Origin: Treponema sp.
GTDB lineage: Bacteria > Spirochaetota > Spirochaetia > Treponematales > Treponemataceae
Direction: 5' to 3'
NCBI GenBank assembly: GCA_024691265.1
Contig: JAILNT010000290.1
Span: 1-7,171, forward strand
DNA length: 7,171 nt
Shown piece after piece: positions 6,396 to 7,171 of the stretch. A model generated the notes under the pieces. The model saw only the letters and a program-made list of their open reading frames with translations, was not told where the DNA came from and made no database searches. Every line of letters starts with the position of its first letter. Position 1 is the first letter of the stretch. The position numbers and the translations under genes were made by a program.

Positions 6396-7104
6396 GGATG
6401 AACAGAAAGTCTTGGCAGCAACAACAGCCATTGATGTTCTTATCGAAGAAGGTAAGATAAAAAGTGGTATGAAGATAGGGCTGGGGACTGGAAGTACAGC
6501 TCTTCCTGCGGTAAAACGTTTGGCAGAGAGAATTGAAGATGGCACTTTGAAGAATGTGAAAGCTGTAGTAACGAGTTTTCAAACTGCAAATGCCTGTGCT
6601 GATTGGGGAATCCCTGTCTACACACTTAATGATAAAGTAATCTTAGGTCATCTTGATTTAACAATCGATGGTGCTGATGAAATTGACCAGAAAAACAACC
6701 TGATAAAAGGTGGTGGAGCTGCTTTACTTAGAGAAAAAATTGTTGCCTATAATTCTGATTCTTATGCTATTGTAGCAGATGAAAGCAAAAATGTGGAAAG
6801 TTTGGGCACAAGATTTGCTTTGCCAGTTGAAATTATAGGAGATGCAAGATTCCCTATAACAAAAGCATTGGAAGCTTTGGGAGCAAAATGCGTTCTTCGT
6901 GAAGGTGTCCGTAAGTGTGGACCTGTAATTACTGATAATGGTAACCAGATATTAGATTGTCTTTGGGAAAATCCAGTAGAAGCAAGCATTATGGAAGCTA
7001 AAATAAATGAGATTCCTGGAGTTGTAGAAAATGGATTTTTCACAAAACTACGTCCGATTGCTTTTATAGCTCATGCAGATGGAAATGTAGAGATACGAAG
7101 ATAA
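6379..7104 (+). CDS. rpiA: Ribose-5-phosphate isomerase A
   Basis: RpiA interconverts ribulose-5-phosphate and ribose-5-phosphate in the cytoplasmic pentose phosphate pathway without a cofactor. The 241-residue product (the E. coli enzyme has 219) has the phosphate-binding GLGTGSTA (34-41). It also has the active-site DGADE (97-101, with D97 and D100) and IKGGGAALLREK (109-120), with K110 and the catalytic-base glutamate E119. The C-terminal part (NPVEASIMEAKINEIPGVVENGFF) matches the family's final alpha/beta segment. The start overlaps the aroDE coding end by 17 nt in a different frame, so translation is probably coupled. Ribose-5-phosphate feeds PRPP, the first substrate of histidine synthesis, and the pentose phosphate network supplies erythrose-4-phosphate to the shikimate pathway. 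The grouping with aroDE and the nearby his genes is thus metabolically sensible, though shared regulation is not shown. Confidence 0.96.
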   Translation: MTVKTKDEQKVLAATTAIDVLIEEGKIKSGMKIGLGTGSTALPAVKRLAERIEDGTLKNVKAVVTSFQTANACADWGIPVYTLNDKVILGHLDLTIDGADEIDQKNNLIKGGGAALLREKIVAYNSDSYAIVADESKNVESLGTRFALPVEIIGDARFPITKALEALGAKCVLREGVRKCGPVITDNGNQILDCLWENPVEASIMEAKINEIPGVVENGFFTKLRPIAFIAHADGNVEIRR

Positions 7105-7120
7105 ACTGATTTTAAAATAT

Positions 7121-7171
7121 AAAAAGGTGTCCTAAATTTTTAAGAGTATAAAATGAACTCTTAATTTTAGG
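7121..7171. terminator. Probable intrinsic terminator after rpiA, cut by the window edge
   Basis: CCTAAA (7131-7136) and TTAAGAG (7140-7146) pair with TTTAGG (7166-7171) and CTCTTAA (7158-7164). This gives 13 pairs with a small internal bulge and an 11-nt loop. The arm is preceded by AAAAAGGTGT (7121-7130), and the pairing is still running when the window ends. If it continues into ACACC and a T-run, this is a terminator that works in both directions. The position directly after the last gene of the run supports that reading. An inverted terminal repeat of some element is the alternative. Confidence 0.5.

Overview
The window is an AT-rich, gene-dense stretch of bacterial chromosome. All six genes lie on the + strand. 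The gene set, the AT-rich codon use and the style of the proteins (fused AroD-AroE, a kinase-less PASTA membrane protein next to def-fmt) suggest a spirochaete of the Treponema type. A complete-looking histidine module would fit a free-living, gut or rumen species better than the auxotrophic pathogens. This placement is my judgement from memory of gene content; the window has no rRNA or other marker that would prove it.

Layout. Bases 2-799 hold the 3' part of a histidine biosynthesis gene whose product joins the C-terminal end of HisA to a full HisI-HisE. hisD follows after a 32-nt gap (832-2199). A 109-nt intergenic region (2200-2308) holds a good sigma-70-type promoter and two adjacent inverted repeats. 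Then come def (2309-2890) and fmt (2887-3864), which overlap by 4 nt, a membrane-anchored PASTA-repeat protein (3905-4864), a fused aroD-aroE gene (4890-6395), and rpiA (6379-7104), which overlaps aroDE by 17 nt. The last 67 bases are non-coding and end inside an inverted repeat that looks like the first part of a terminator.

How the genes fit together. The first block makes histidine: steps 2-4 and the last two oxidations. The second block, probably one transcript from the promoter near 2217-2245, combines initiator-methionine formylation and deformylation, an envelope protein that may sense or bind peptidoglycan, two shikimate-pathway steps, and ribose-5-phosphate isomerase. RpiA supplies ribose-5-phosphate, the precursor of the PRPP used by the histidine pathway, and belongs to the pentose phosphate network that supplies erythrose-4-phosphate to the shikimate pathway.

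I see no mobile element, CRISPR array, tRNA or rRNA, and no clearly new multi-gene system. The points most worth a second look are the seamless HisA-HisIE fusion with an altered HisA active-site loop, the lysine-rich tail on peptide deformylase, the stand-alone PASTA protein, a substituted lid residue in the AroD domain, and the paired inverted repeats at the def promoter.
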